Positions 25,113 through 34,250 of a stretch of DNA of 64,000 nt are shown here, in pieces. Each line of letters opens with the position of its first letter. Position 1 is the first letter of the stretch. Source of the DNA: an uncultured Bacteroidota bacterium (lineage in GTDB: Bacteria > Bacteroidota > Bacteroidia > Bacteroidales > P3); NCBI GenBank assembly GCA_902776365.1, contig CACYPU010000001.1, positions 372,001 through 436,000 on the forward strand. Reading direction: 5' to 3'. A program made the position numbers and the translations under genes. The notes beneath the pieces were generated by a model that did not search any database, was not told the origin of the DNA, and saw only the letters and a list, made by a program, of their open reading frames with translations.

Positions 25113-26342
25113 ATGATAGCTGATCTGTTTACAGGTAGTGGAGTGGCCAGCACAGTGTTGATGCTGGCCATCTCCATCTTTGCAGGCCTTCTGCTTGGCA
25201 AAATCAAGGTCAAGGGTGTCACCCTCGGCATCACTTGGGTGCTCTTCGTGGGCATAGCCCTCAGCGCATTGATGAGCCTATATGGCGTAGACTTCAACAA
25301 TCAGACCATTCCCCTTGAGGCAAAGAAATATGCAGGGGATCACATGAATCATCATATGCTCCATTTTATCAAGGAGTTTGGTCTTATTCTCTTCGTTACT
25401 GGAGTGGGACTTCAAGTGGGTCCTGGATTCTTCAAGTCGTTTAAAAAAGGTGGCTTGAGCATGAATATCATGGCCTTGGTCAATGTTGCTCTAGGCGTCG
25501 CTATCACTGTGTTGATTGCCAAACTGGCCAATCAGGGACTGACCGATATGGCAGGCGTCTACACAGGAGCCATCACCAATACCCCGGGTCTCTCTGCTGC
25601 GCAAGCGGCTATTGAGGATCCTCGTATCGGTGGCGATCCCAATAAGCTGGCTACCGGATATGCTTTGGCCTACCCGTTGGCAGTGGTGGGCATGATTGTC
25701 ACATGTCTCATTCTGCGTCCAAAGAATATTGCCGCTGAACCCACCGTAGCCGAAGGTGACACTGCGGTTACTGCTACCGGCAAGAAAAAAGGTGGAATCT
25801 TACTCATTCCCATCTTCGTCATCATTGCTCTTGGCATTGTGCTGGGCCAGATTCCTATTCCTGTTGGACTGAAAGCTCCTGTGAAGTTGGGTCTCGCTGG
25901 AGGCCCCCTTGTGGTAGCCCTCGTCGTAGGATGGCTGGGTGTGAAGAAGGGATGGTTTGGCACCGATTTCACCGATGGTCAGGGCGTCCACATGCTGCGT
26001 GAGGCGGGTATCGCCCTCTTCCTTGCTGCTGTAGGTCTTGGCGCCGGCGCCGATTTCGTCGCCAATGTCAGTGTCCACTATATGTGGGTTGTCTATGGCA
26101 TCATCATCACCATGGTGCCGCCGCTGCTAGTGGCCGGCTTTGGCCGTTTTGTCCTAAAGATGAATTGGTACACTCTGGCAGGCTTCATCGGCGGAAGCCA
26201 CACCGACCCGCCGACGCTGGCTTTCGCCAACACGGTGGCTCCCGAAGGCTGTAAGCTGCCCAACACCGGCTACGCCACCGTCTACCCCCTCACCATGTTC
26301 CTCCGCATCTTCACCGCACAGCTGCTGGTCCTGATGGCATGA
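25113..26342 (+). CDS. AspT/YidE-type carrier without RCK domains
   Basis: 409 residues, two blocks of about five hydrophobic segments: ISIFAGLLLGKIKVKGVTLG, FGLILFVTGVGLQVGPGFF, TGAITNTPGLSAAQAA in the first, and IPVGLKAPVKLGLAGGPLVVAL, AGIALFLAAVGLGAGADFV, FIGGSHTDPPTLAFAN in the second, the duplicated AspT-family membrane domain. Family members usually carry two RCK/TrkA-C domains between the halves; here there is only a short linker (PTVAEGDTAVTATGKKKGG). It starts two bases after OTC, so an ornithine, citrulline or aspartate exchange role is likely but inferred. Its stop overlaps the next start as ATGA. Confidence 0.85.
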   Translation: MIADLFTGSGVASTVLMLAISIFAGLLLGKIKVKGVTLGITWVLFVGIALSALMSLYGVDFNNQTIPLEAKKYAGDHMNHHMLHFIKEFGLILFVTGVGLQVGPGFFKSFKKGGLSMNIMALVNVALGVAITVLIAKLANQGLTDMAGVYTGAITNTPGLSAAQAAIEDPRIGGDPNKLATGYALAYPLAVVGMIVTCLILRPKNIAAEPTVAEGDTAVTATGKKKGGILLIPIFVIIALGIVLGQIPIPVGLKAPVKLGLAGGPLVVALVVGWLGVKKGWFGTDFTDGQGVHMLREAGIALFLAAVGLGAGADFVANVSVHYMWVVYGIIITMVPPLLVAGFGRFVLKMNWYTLAGFIGGSHTDPPTLAFANTVAPEGCKLPNTGYATVYPLTMFLRIFTAQLLVLMA

Positions 26343-28562
26343 GGAAACTGGCAATTATAATGATGCTTCTTTGGACTGCGTCGGCTTCGGCGCAGTCCGA
26401 AGTGTATCATGTCGTTGTCGACAAGAATGCTACTGCCACAGAGCGTTATGCTGCCGCACAATTGCGCGAGTTCCTCTACAAAGGGCAGCTGGGCACCGAC
26501 ACTGTCGCCAAGAAGCAAGGCACTGTCTATGTCGGCAATACAAAGTATCTTCGCCAGCATTTTGCCGCGTATATCGACAGTCTTCACGACGACGGCTACC
26601 TCATCTGTGGCGACGGCAAAAACCTCTGCCTGTATGGGGCAGGGGAGAAGGGCACCCTCTATGCCGTCTATGCCTATCTGGAGAAAATAGGCTACCGCTG
26701 CTACACACCTACGGCCTTGATTATTCCCGACATCTTCGGTATCGAGGTGCCTGTGTGCCATGAGGTGAGTAATCCTGCTTTCACCTACCGCGAGGTGTCG
26801 TACTATTACCCCAACCACAGCCAGCTGTACGCCGACTGGCACCACCTGCATACTGTGGCTGACCGCGACAGTCTCTTCGGCATGTTCGTCCACACCTTCA
26901 AGGATTTGATTCCTCCGGCTCGTTATTTTGACGCACATCCCGAATGGTTTTCATTGAACAACGGCCGCCGCAGTCGCGACGGACAGCTATGCCTCTCCAA
27001 TCCTGCCGTGCTTGAAGAACTCTGCCGTCGCCTAGCTGACACCATGGCTACCGCCCCCGAGAAGAAGATGTGGTCGGTCAGCAACAACGACAACTACAAC
27101 GCCTGCCAGTGTCCCGAGTGTCTGCACATGGACAGCCTCTATGGCGGTCCTACGGGTACACTGCTGCATTTCGTCAATCAGGTGGCACGCCGTTTTCCCG
27201 ACAAGACCATCTCCACCTTGGCCTATCAGTATACACGCTGCGCTCCAACCAATCCCCGAGGTGAAGCCCGAGAAAAATGTGAACATTATGTTCTGCTCCA
27301 TTGAGTGCGGCCGTGAGTTGCCCATCGCCGACAATTCGCGCGAAGCCTCCTTCCGCAAGGACATGGAAGACTGGAGCCGCCTGACGGATAATCTTTTCAT
27401 GTGGGACTATGTGGTGCAGTTCCGCAACTTCTGGAACCCTTTCCCCAATCTCCATGTATTGCAGCCCAACCTCCAGTTCTTCCGCAAGAACGGCGTGCGC
27501 ATGATGTTTGAGCAGGCTACGGGTGCCGACAACATCACCTCCTGGATGGACATCCGCTGCTACATGCTTGCCAAGCTGCTGTGGAACCCCGATGCCAATA
27601 TAGACTCCATCATGGCCGACTTCTACCAGGGCTACTATGGTGAGTCGGGCAAATATGTGAAAGAGATTATCGATACCATGACATCGGCGCTCATCCAGAG
27701 CGGCCAACGGCTCGACATCTACGGCTATCCTGTCGATGCCGCAGAGGGCTACCTCTCGCCCGACAGGATGCGTCTATACGACTCTTTGATGTTCGAAGCT
27801 GAAGAAACTTTGATGTTCGAATCCGTAGAAACAGATGGCGTCGATTCTGCCCTTCTCCGACGACTTAAATACTTTTGGACACCGTTGGTATTTGCCCGAG
27901 TTGAATTGTCAGCCAACTCCATTCCAGGCTATTCAGGAAGACCAGCGGATATAATGGCTTTCCTTCGTGGTCTTTTCTCAAATTTAGAGGAGTTTGAAGT
28001 GCCGCAGATGATGGAGATGGGCATCACTCCGCAAGAGTACTTCGAAACCATGGACCATTGGTTTGACAAGCGATGGAAAAACAAGGCGCAAGATAAGAGT
28101 GTCACCCTGCACCATCCGGCCACTGCGCCCTACAACACTGCCGGCCTCACCGACGGCGAAGCGGGCATCATAGATTATCGACATCACTGGCTCGGTTTTT
28201 GGGGCGACACCCTCGACGCCGTCATCGACCTCGGCGACACCATTCTCATCCATGAGATAAGCATGGACTTCTTTTTCTATCCTCTTTCATGGATATTCCT
28301 GCCGCAACGGATAGAATTCCTAGGCTCTGTCGATGGCAACAATTGGCAAAGCCTGGAGGTCTTCACACCCGAGAACCCCATAATCCTCGCCACTCCCTCC
28401 ATCAAGACTTTCTCCTATTCATCACTCATCACTCAACATTCAACATTCAACACTTACCGCTACCTCCGCGTCATTGCCGCTCCCCCGGCGGAAATTCCTG
28501 CCTGGCACCGTGCCGCAGGGCAGAAACCATGGATATTCACTGATGAAATCATTGTGAAATAA
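26339..28562 (+). pseudogene. DUF4838 glycoside-hydrolase-like gene with a single-base frameshift
   Basis: Two frames join into one protein. The first (26339-27304) has a signal peptide (MLLWTASASAQ), an alpha-glucuronidase-like N-terminal domain (ATERYAAAQLREFL, GYLICGDGKNLCLYGAGEKG) and the start of the DUF4838 domain (WFSLNNGRRSRDGQLCLSNP, VSNNDNYNACQCPEC). Around 27251 the text switches frame: TISTLAYQYTRCAPTN continues as IPEVKPEKNVNIMFCSIECGR in the frame that runs to 28562. Loss of one base in CCAACCAATCCCC explains it. The second frame holds the rest of DUF4838 and a C-terminal discoidin-like domain (IDLGDTILIHEISMDFF, PQRIEFLGSVDGNNWQSL). A real pseudogene or a sequencing error cannot be told apart here. 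Confidence 0.85.
28419..28455 (+). repeat. Heptamer tract in the DUF4838 gene
   Basis: ATCACTC and AACATTC heptamers in frame, encoding SSLITQHSTFNTY within the discoidin-like domain. Related to the tracts at 6279-6313 and about 48000-48035. Confidence 0.7.
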
Positions 28563-28588
28563 GAATTAAGAATTAAAAATTAAGAATT

Positions 28589-29875
28589 ATGCGACACTAT
28601 CGTCTTGCACTCCTTGCACTCCTTGCACTTCCTGCTCTCCCCAATGTATCGGCTCAGGACACCACTCATACAATCAAACTCTACGGCTTCGTCCGCAACT
28701 ACCTCACCTTCGATTCCCGCCAAACCTACACCGTCATCGGTGGTGAATACAACATGATACCCTTTGACGAACGATGGAACGAGGATAATAGCGAAGACCT
28801 CAACGATGTGGCTTCCATGCAGCTGCAGGCTCTTACCTCACGATTTGGTATAAATATCTCAGGTCCGCAGCTCTGGGGATGGAACACCAGCGGCAAGCTG
28901 GAAGGTGACTTCGGCGGCTTCGGCACCAACAATACCGTCCTCCGGCTCCGCCTGGCTTATGTGAAACTTTCCAAGGGCGGCAGCGAGCTGCTCGTCGGAC
29001 AAGATTGGCACCCGCTCTCGGGTGACATCATGCCCGACGTCCTTGGCATGGCCGCCGGCGCACCCTTCCGCCCCCACAGCCGCACACCGCAGATTCGCGG
29101 CACTAGGTATTGGGGCTCCTTTGGCTATACAGCCGCACTCTTGTGGCAGCTGCAGTATATGAACAACGGTCCTACCTCGCCCTCCAATCCCGCCAGCACC
29201 AACAGCATCGACTTCGCCCACAATGCCCTCTGGCCCGAAGCCTTCCTGGGGCTCAACTACAAACAGGGGCCGTGGTATGCCCAGGTGGGTGTCGACGTGC
29301 AGAAGATTTGTCCTCGCACTCACGCCCTCGTTGGCGGCGTCACCAAAAAAGTCGACGAGAGCGTCACTTCCATCACCCCCACGCTCTACGCCCAGTATGT
29401 CGAAGGTCCTTGGAGCGTGAAGTTCCGCACTCTCTTGGCGCAGAACACCTCACACCTCAATCAACTTGTCGGCTATGGCGTCACCTCCGTCAACGCTGAC
29501 GGCTCGTGGAGTTATGCGCCATTGCGTGCCACCATCAGCTACTTGAATATCGCCTATGGCAAGAAGGTGCGCTGCAACCTCTTTTTGGGCTACATGAAAA
29601 ACCTCGGGGCAGGGGAGGACCTTTGGATCGACCCCGCCACCAATAGTTATCATATATATATGAAAGGCGGAGAGATCTTCACCCACCTTAACAGCGTCTG
29701 GCGCATCGCCCCCTCCATCTCCTTCAACGTCAAAGCCTTCAACATCGGTCTCGAATACGAGCTCACCGCCTGCACCTATGGAGACATCGCCACCGACGGC
29801 TCCATCCTCCTCAACGACAACCTCCGCAACGTCCTCAACCACCGCCTCTGCGCCTTAGTGAAATACAACTTTTAA
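28589..29875 (+). CDS. Outer-membrane porin-like beta-barrel (DcaP-like)
   Basis: 428 residues. Signal peptide MRHYRLALLALLALPALPNVSAQ; its core is encoded by three copies of the nonamer CTTGCACTC. The mature part begins with the barrel strand KLYGFVRNYLTFDSR and has many alternating aromatic strands (LQALTSRFGINISG, LRLRLAYVKLSKGGSELLVGQDWHPLSG) and a terminal LCALVKYNF with a C-terminal Phe typical of outer-membrane barrels. It resembles DcaP-type porins. It follows the DUF4838 gene by 26 bases that consist of AATTAAGAATTAAAAATT repeats. Substrate unknown. Confidence 0.75.
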   Translation: MRHYRLALLALLALPALPNVSAQDTTHTIKLYGFVRNYLTFDSRQTYTVIGGEYNMIPFDERWNEDNSEDLNDVASMQLQALTSRFGINISGPQLWGWNTSGKLEGDFGGFGTNNTVLRLRLAYVKLSKGGSELLVGQDWHPLSGDIMPDVLGMAAGAPFRPHSRTPQIRGTRYWGSFGYTAALLWQLQYMNNGPTSPSNPASTNSIDFAHNALWPEAFLGLNYKQGPWYAQVGVDVQKICPRTHALVGGVTKKVDESVTSITPTLYAQYVEGPWSVKFRTLLAQNTSHLNQLVGYGVTSVNADGSWSYAPLRATISYLNIAYGKKVRCNLFLGYMKNLGAGEDLWIDPATNSYHIYMKGGEIFTHLNSVWRIAPSISFNVKAFNIGLEYELTACTYGDIATDGSILLNDNLRNVLNHRLCALVKYNF

Positions 29876-29903
29876 CAATTTCTCCCTCACATTATAAGAA
29901 TTC

Positions 29904-29932
29904 AAAACGCCCTCCCGGAAGGAAGGGCGTTT
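29904..29932. terminator. Terminator between convergent porin and clpC genes
   Basis: AACGCCCT and AGGGCGTT form the stem, loop CCCGGAAGGA; A-run on one side and T-rich on the other, so it can serve both strands. Confidence 0.75.
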
Positions 29933-29988
29933 GGTTGATATGTAGGAAGGAAATGTGTTATTATTCCGCCAAATAAATGGTTGTCGGC

Positions 29989-32568
29989 CTAAGCCGACAC
30001 CTCGGCCGGTTCTGCGGTCAGCGCCTCGTCTAGGGATTTCGAGGTCTCGCCTTTCTCGATGTTGAAGAAGACGTGCTCCTCGTCGGCGGTGATTTTCACC
30101 GTGTCGCCGGGCAGGATGTCGGACTTGATGATTTGGTCGGCAAGGTCATCCTCGACATAGCGCTGGATGGCGCGGCGCAGCGGACGGGCACCATACTGCT
30201 CGTCCCAGCCCTTGCTGACGATGAAGTCCTTGGCCTTCTCGTCCATCTCCACCTCGAAGCCCATCTTGCGGATGCGTCCGAAGAGGCCGCGCAGCTCGAT
30301 GTCGATAATCTTGTGTATCTCCTCGCGACCCAGCGAGTTGAAGTAGATGATGTCGTCGATACGGTTGATGAACTCTGGCGCGAAAGCCTTCTTGAGGCTC
30401 TTCTCGATGACGTCGCGCTGCATGGCGGCTTTCTCGGCCTCGCGGGCCTTGGTGCTGAAGCCCACACCCACGCCGAAGTCCTTCAGCTGGCGGCTGCCGA
30501 CGTTGGAGGTCATGATGACGATGGTGTTGCGGAAGTCCACCTTGCGGCCGATGCCGTCGGTGAGCTGTCCGTCGTCCAACACCTGCAGCAGCACGTTGAA
30601 GACGTCGGGGTGTGCCTTCTCGATCTCGTCCAAAAGCACAATGCTGTAAGGCTTGCGGCGCACACGCTCGGTGAGCTGTCCGCCTTCCTCGTATCCCACG
30701 TATCCCGGAGGCGCTCCGATGAGGCGGCTCACGGCGAATTTCTCCATGTATTCGCTCATGTCGATGCGTATCATGGCCTGCTCCGAGTCGAAGAGGTATT
30801 TGGCCAGAATCTTGGTGAGGTAGGTCTTGCCGACGCCCGTTGGGCCGAGGAAGAGGAATGAGCCGATGGGGCGGTTGGGGTCCTTGAGGCCCGCGCGGTT
30901 GCGGCGGATGGCCTTGGCAATCTGCGCAATGGCTTCGTCCTGACCCACGACGCTGCCCTTGAGCTCTTTCTCCATGCTCAGCAGGCGGTTGCTCTCGCTC
31001 TCGGCGATGCGTTCCATGGGCACGCCGGTCATCATGGCCACCACAGAGGCCACGTCCTGGTCGGTGACCTTCACCTGGCGCTCGCGCTCGTCGGCATCCC
31101 ACTGACGCTTCATGTCCTCGAGCTTGGCGGTGAGGTCGCGCTCCTGGTCGCGCAGCTCTGCGGCCTCGCTGTAGCGCTTTGTGGCCAGCACCTCCTTCTT
31201 CTTCGCCACTATCTTCGCAACCTCCTGCTCGAGGGTGACGATTTCCTCGGGCACCTGCATATTGGCGATATGCACGCGTGCGCCGGCCTCGTCGAGGGCG
31301 TCGATGGCCTTGTCGGGCTGCAGACGGTCGCTGACATAGCGCTCGGTGAGCTCCACACAGGCCTTCACGGCCTCGGGGGTATATTTCACCAGGTGGTGCT
31401 CCTCGTACTTCTCCTTGATATTGTCGAGAATTTCGAGGGTTTCCTCTACGGTGGCGGGCTCCACGAGCACCTTCTGGAAGCGGCGCTCGAGGGCGGTGTC
31501 TTTCTCGATATATTGGCGGTATTCGTCGAGCGTCGTGGTGCCTATGCACTGGATGACGCCTCGTGCCAACGCGGGCTTGAACATATTGCTGGCGTCGAGG
31601 CTTCCGCTGGCCGAGCCGGCACCCACGATGGTGTGTATCTCGTCGATGAAGATGATGATTTCGGGATGCTGTTCGAGCTCGTTGATGACGGCTTTCATGC
31701 GTTCCTCGAACTGGCCGCGATATTTCGTGCCGGCCACGAGACCCGCCAGGTCGAGGCTCAGCAGGCGCTTGCCGTAGAGTGTGCGGGGCACGCGGCCTTC
31801 GGCGATGCGCATGGCCAGGCCCTCGGCGATGGCGCTCTTGCCCACGCCGCTCTCGCCGATGAGGATGGGGTTGTTCTTCTTGCGACGGCTGAGAATCTGC
31901 GCTATGCGGTCCATCTCGCGCTGGCGTCCCACGATGGGGTCGAGCTTGCCCTCTTCGGCCAGCTTGGTGAGGTCGCGTCCGAAGTTCTCCAGCGCCGGCG
32001 TCCCGCTCTTCCCTTTTTCGCTTTTCACTTTCCCTTTTTCACTTTCAAGGATGGGGTCGGCGAAGGCGTCGTCGTTGTCGTCCTCCGAGGTCTGGGTGCT
32101 GAAGTCGGGAGTGCGTCCCGGCTCCACGCCGCTGTCCGAGCGCACCAGCTTCGAGAAGCGGTCGTAATCCACGCCCTCCTTGTTGAGCAGCGTGGCCACC
32201 AGGTTCTCGCCCTCCTGCAGCATGGCCAGGATGAGGTGCTCGGTGCGTATCTCGGGCGATTTCATCTTCACGCTCTCAAGGTAGCTCAGCCTCAGCACCT
32301 TCTCGGTCTGACGCAGCATGGGCAATTCGCTGTCCTCGGCATAGCGCACATCGCTGCCGGCCTGACTCACCTGACTCTCCATCTTGTTGCGCAGCGCTAC
32401 GGTGTCCACATTCAGCGTCTCCAGCATCGTCATGCCCGAGCATATCTCGAGGCGTCCCATGCCCAGGAAGAGGTGCTCCACGCCGATGCCGCCGTTCTTC
32501 AGACGGATGGCTTCCTCGCGGCTGAACGATATCGCTTTCCTTGTATTTTCACTCAAGTTGGCTTCCAT
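29989..32568 (-). CDS. clpC: ATP-dependent Clp protease ATPase subunit ClpC
   Basis: 859 residues. Clp N-domain repeats (residues 1-145, [15 protein letters not shown] and [11 protein letters not shown]), AAA1 with Walker [14 protein letters not shown] and Walker [15 protein letters not shown], a middle domain with a UVR-like segment ([20 protein letters not shown]), AAA2 with [12 protein letters not shown] and [13 protein letters not shown], and a C-terminal ClpB-D2-small domain. Unfolds substrates for ClpP. The linker before AAA1 contains a repeat-encoded [15 protein letters not shown]. The mRNA leader carries a long palindromic repeat that would fold just upstream of the start codon. Confidence 0.96.
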   Translation of the reverse strand: MEANLSENTRKAISFSREEAIRLKNGGIGVEHLFLGMGRLEICSGMTMLETLNVDTVALRNKMESQVSQAGSDVRYAEDSELPMLRQTEKVLRLSYLESVKMKSPEIRTEHLILAMLQEGENLVATLLNKEGVDYDRFSKLVRSDSGVEPGRTPDFSTQTSEDDNDDAFADPILESEKGKVKSEKGKSGTPALENFGRDLTKLAEEGKLDPIVGRQREMDRIAQILSRRKKNNPILIGESGVGKSAIAEGLAMRIAEGRVPRTLYGKRLLSLDLAGLVAGTKYRGQFEERMKAVINELEQHPEIIIFIDEIHTIVGAGSASGSLDASNMFKPALARGVIQCIGTTTLDEYRQYIEKDTALERRFQKVLVEPATVEETLEILDNIKEKYEEHHLVKYTPEAVKACVELTERYVSDRLQPDKAIDALDEAGARVHIANMQVPEEIVTLEQEVAKIVAKKKEVLATKRYSEAAELRDQERDLTAKLEDMKRQWDADERERQVKVTDQDVASVVAMMTGVPMERIAESESNRLLSMEKELKGSVVGQDEAIAQIAKAIRRNRAGLKDPNRPIGSFLFLGPTGVGKTYLTKILAKYLFDSEQAMIRIDMSEYMEKFAVSRLIGAPPGYVGYEEGGQLTERVRRKPYSIVLLDEIEKAHPDVFNVLLQVLDDGQLTDGIGRKVDFRNTIVIMTSNVGSRQLKDFGVGVGFSTKAREAEKAAMQRDVIEKSLKKAFAPEFINRIDDIIYFNSLGREEIHKIIDIELRGLFGRIRKMGFEVEMDEKAKDFIVSKGWDEQYGARPLRRAIQRYVEDDLADQIIKSDILPGDTVKITADEEHVFFNIEKGETSKSLDEALTAEPAEVSA
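32009..32049 (-). repeat. Repeat tract inside clpC
   Basis: On the coding strand GAAAGTGAAAAAGGGAAAGTG-like units encode [13 protein letters not shown], in frame, in the N-domain to AAA1 linker. Confidence 0.65.
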
Positions 32569-32576
32569 ATTTTTCT

Positions 32577-32660
32577 TAGTTGGTAGTTGGTAGTTTGTAG
32601 TTGGTAGTCAGTTTTTGGCGCATCAGCCAACTACCAACTATCAACTGTCCACTACCCACT
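32577..32660 (-). repeat. Palindromic element in the clpC leader
   Basis: TAGTTGG heptamers (32577-32609) face their complement CCAACTA and then CCACTACCCACT (32627-32660). On the coding strand it starts AGTGGGTAGTGGACAGT, the same words as the 81-bp elements at 3706 and 9812. It ends eight bases before the clpC ATG. Confidence 0.8.
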
Positions 32661-32672
32661 GATTTCGAAATG

Positions 32673-32702
32673 CAAAAGTACTACAATTATCTCTATTGCA
32701 AA
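32673..32702 (-). promoter_or_regulatory. Probable clpC promoter
   Basis: Minus strand TTTG (32702-32699), 18 bases, TACTTTTG (32680-32673). Spacing is one base short of the usual 19. It would give a leader of about 100 bases made largely of the palindrome. Confidence 0.6.
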
Positions 32703-32896
32703 TTCCATGCCAAAGATTCTTTTCAACAGCGGTTTGTGAATTTAGAGTAACGGTTAACGTTTAAAGTTTAAGGTTTAAGGTTTAAGGTTACCCTTCTCCC
32801 ATCAACTTGCTATCAACTTAATATCAAGTAGCGCCTTTAACATTCTTCCTTACGAGGCTGTTTGATATTAATAAACGTTGTTTGCTTGAATAAAAT
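32703..32896. other. Spacer between clpC and the BRO-family gene
   Basis: No gene. It contains AACGGTTAACG followed by four GTTTAAG/GTTTAAA heptamers (about 32755-32789) and ATCAACTT words (32810-32826). Otherwise nothing recognised. Confidence 0.6.
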
Positions 32897-32927
32897 TTTG
32901 CCAATCCAGAAAAAATGCGTATCTTTG
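32897..32927 (+). promoter_or_regulatory. Promoter of the BRO-family gene
   Basis: TTTG at 32897-32900, 19 bases, TATCTTTG at 32920-32927; start codon 22 bases on. Confidence 0.85.
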
Positions 32928-32948
32928 CAGTCAATTAGATAAAGAGTG

Positions 32949-33755
32949 ATGACACAACAGAATGCTATACAACTTTTTGAGGGGAAACAGGTTAGGATAG
33001 CCTGGAATGAGGAGGAGGAGAAGTACTATTTCTCCATCGTGGATGTGGTGCAGATATTGACAGAGCAACCCACAACGCGCAAGGCAAGTACCTACTGGGC
33101 GGTGCTCAAGAAACGCTTGAAAGAGGAAGGTGCTGATGAACTGCTTACAAATTGTAAGCAGTTGAAATTACCCGCCGCTGATGGTAAGAATCGCGATACC
33201 GATGTGGCTGATTTACAGCAGATGCTGCGCATTATCCAATCCATCCCTTCCAAGAAAGCTGAACCCATCAAGCAGTGGCTCTCCGAGGTGGGCGCACAGC
33301 GTATCGACCAGATGATTGACCCCGAGTTGACCTTCCAGATGGCCGTCGAGGACTACCGACGTCAAGGGTATAGCGAACGCTGGATAGAGAACCGCCTCAA
33401 GTCCATCCGCACACGAAAGGAACTTACAGACGAGTGGGAGCGTTCGGGTGTGAAGGAGCAGAAAGACTTCGCCATCCTCACCAATATTCTCACCAAGGCG
33501 TGGAGTGGTATGACCACTGGCGAATATAAGCGTTACAAGGGGCTCACCAAGGAGAATTTGCGAGACAATATGACCAACTTGGAATTGGCGTTGAACACAT
33601 TGGCTGAGGCCGCTACCACAGAGATTTCGCGCAACCGCAATCCCAAGACAATGAAGGAAAACAAGCGGGTAGCGCAAAGTGGAGGTAAGGCCGCTAAAGC
33701 AGCACGTGATGAGGTGGAGAAACAGATAGGACATAGTGTTATCTCTCACGAGTGA
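32949..33755 (+). CDS. BRO-N domain protein (phage antirepressor-like)
   Basis: 268 residues from the ATG at 32949. The BRO-N domain covers residues 1-110: IQLFEGKQVRIAWNEEEEKYYF, SIVDVVQILTEQPT, ASTYWAVLKKRLKEEG, LKLPAADGKNRDTDVADLQ, and IIQSIPSKKAEPIKQWLSEVG. The C-terminal half (RWIENRLKSIRTRKELTDEW, ILTKAWSGMTTGEYKRYKGL, NLELALNTLAEAATTEIS) is the usual partner in chromosomal BRO proteins of Bacteroidota. BRO domains bind DNA and occur in phage antirepressors and DNA-damage proteins; its target is unknown. It starts an accessory patch between clpC and gyrA. Confidence 0.85.
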   Translation: MTQQNAIQLFEGKQVRIAWNEEEEKYYFSIVDVVQILTEQPTTRKASTYWAVLKKRLKEEGADELLTNCKQLKLPAADGKNRDTDVADLQQMLRIIQSIPSKKAEPIKQWLSEVGAQRIDQMIDPELTFQMAVEDYRRQGYSERWIENRLKSIRTRKELTDEWERSGVKEQKDFAILTNILTKAWSGMTTGEYKRYKGLTKENLRDNMTNLELALNTLAEAATTEISRNRNPKTMKENKRVAQSGGKAAKAARDEVEKQIGHSVISHE

Positions 33756-33824
33756 GCTTCCGACTACCTGCTGCCTGTAGAAGATGCAGAGGTGAAAGAA
33801 ATAGAGAATATCAAAGAAAAATAG

Positions 33825-33950
33825 TATCTTTGCACCGTGAAACCAAAACGATAATTTATGGTAAAAAACAAAAGGATAGAATAGTAATAAAGTCATAATC
33901 GAAGAATTCTTCCTCCGTATGGTTTTTTCATGCGGAGGAAACTTTTTTTT
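33825..33950 (+). ncRNA. Possible small RNA, or 3' untranslated region of the BRO gene
   Basis: A TATCTTTG box (33825-33832, no good -33 element) is followed by about 110 bases with no substantial frame (longest start at 33859 gives eight codons) and then the strong terminator at 33910-33950. This could be an independent small transcript or only the tail of the BRO mRNA. Confidence 0.35.
33910..33950 (+). terminator. Strong intrinsic terminator
   Basis: TTCCTCCGTATG and CATGCGGAGGAA pair over 12 bp (one G-U) with a 7-base loop, followed by eight Ts (33943-33950). Confidence 0.9.
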
Positions 33951-33978
33951 GTGGTTTCGATTTTTATTTGTATTTTTG
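33948..33978 (+). promoter_or_regulatory. Promoter of the FRG-domain transcript
   Basis: TTTG (33948-33951), 19 bases, TATTTTTG (33971-33978). The -33 box shares bases with the T-run of the preceding terminator. Confidence 0.85.
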
Positions 33979-33983
33979 CAGTC

Positions 33984-34129
33984 GCAAACGGGGAGAAATC
34001 CGTTTGCCGAAAGAAAGCGCATTTTCGCCTTATTCCGAGATTGAGAAACTGGACACTTCTTAATGATGTAAAGGGATTTGGGAAAATGAATGCTCCAGAT
34101 GGATTGCGTATCCAGTGGAGCGATTCATT
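33984..34129 (+). ncRNA. Structured leader upstream of the FRG-domain gene
   Basis: The transcript from the promoter at 33948 runs about 260 bases before the FRG start. It contains GCAAACGG/CCGTTTGC (33984-34007) and a 45-base fold (34085-34129) with paired AATGAAT/ATTCATT, CTCCA/TGGAG and GGAT/ATCC. The word CAGATGGATTG recurs at about 34183. It may be a cis-regulatory RNA or a separate RNA; no known class is recognised. Confidence 0.4.
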
Positions 34130-34250
34130 CTACCTTATTGTTTACATCTGGGAGTCCAGCCCATCAATCTCTGATAAGGGCAGATGGATTGGCTCCACTT
34201 TCTTCCGTTGTTGTAATTGCACCGGGCCGTGGATGGGGGAAAACAAATGA
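34086..34250 (+). CDS. Possible 54-residue ORF coupled to the FRG gene
   Basis: ATG at 34086 opens MNAPDGLRIQWSDSFYLIV... and ends in a TGA at 34248-34250 that overlaps the FRG start as ATGA. Such overlap is typical of coupled genes, but the peptide is not recognised, and the same bases form the hairpin at 34085-34129. Weakly supported. Confidence 0.25.
   Translation: MNAPDGLRIQWSDSFYLIVYIWESSPSISDKGRWIGSTFFRCCNCTGPWMGENK

Noticed and set aside
28589-29875. Alginate or phosphate-specific porin assignment
   Set aside because: Barrel features are clear but nothing fixes the substrate.
33930-34250. A 106-residue ORF starting at 33930
   Set aside because: Its start lies in the terminator stem and ahead of the promoter at 33948-33978, so the transcript from that promoter cannot include it.
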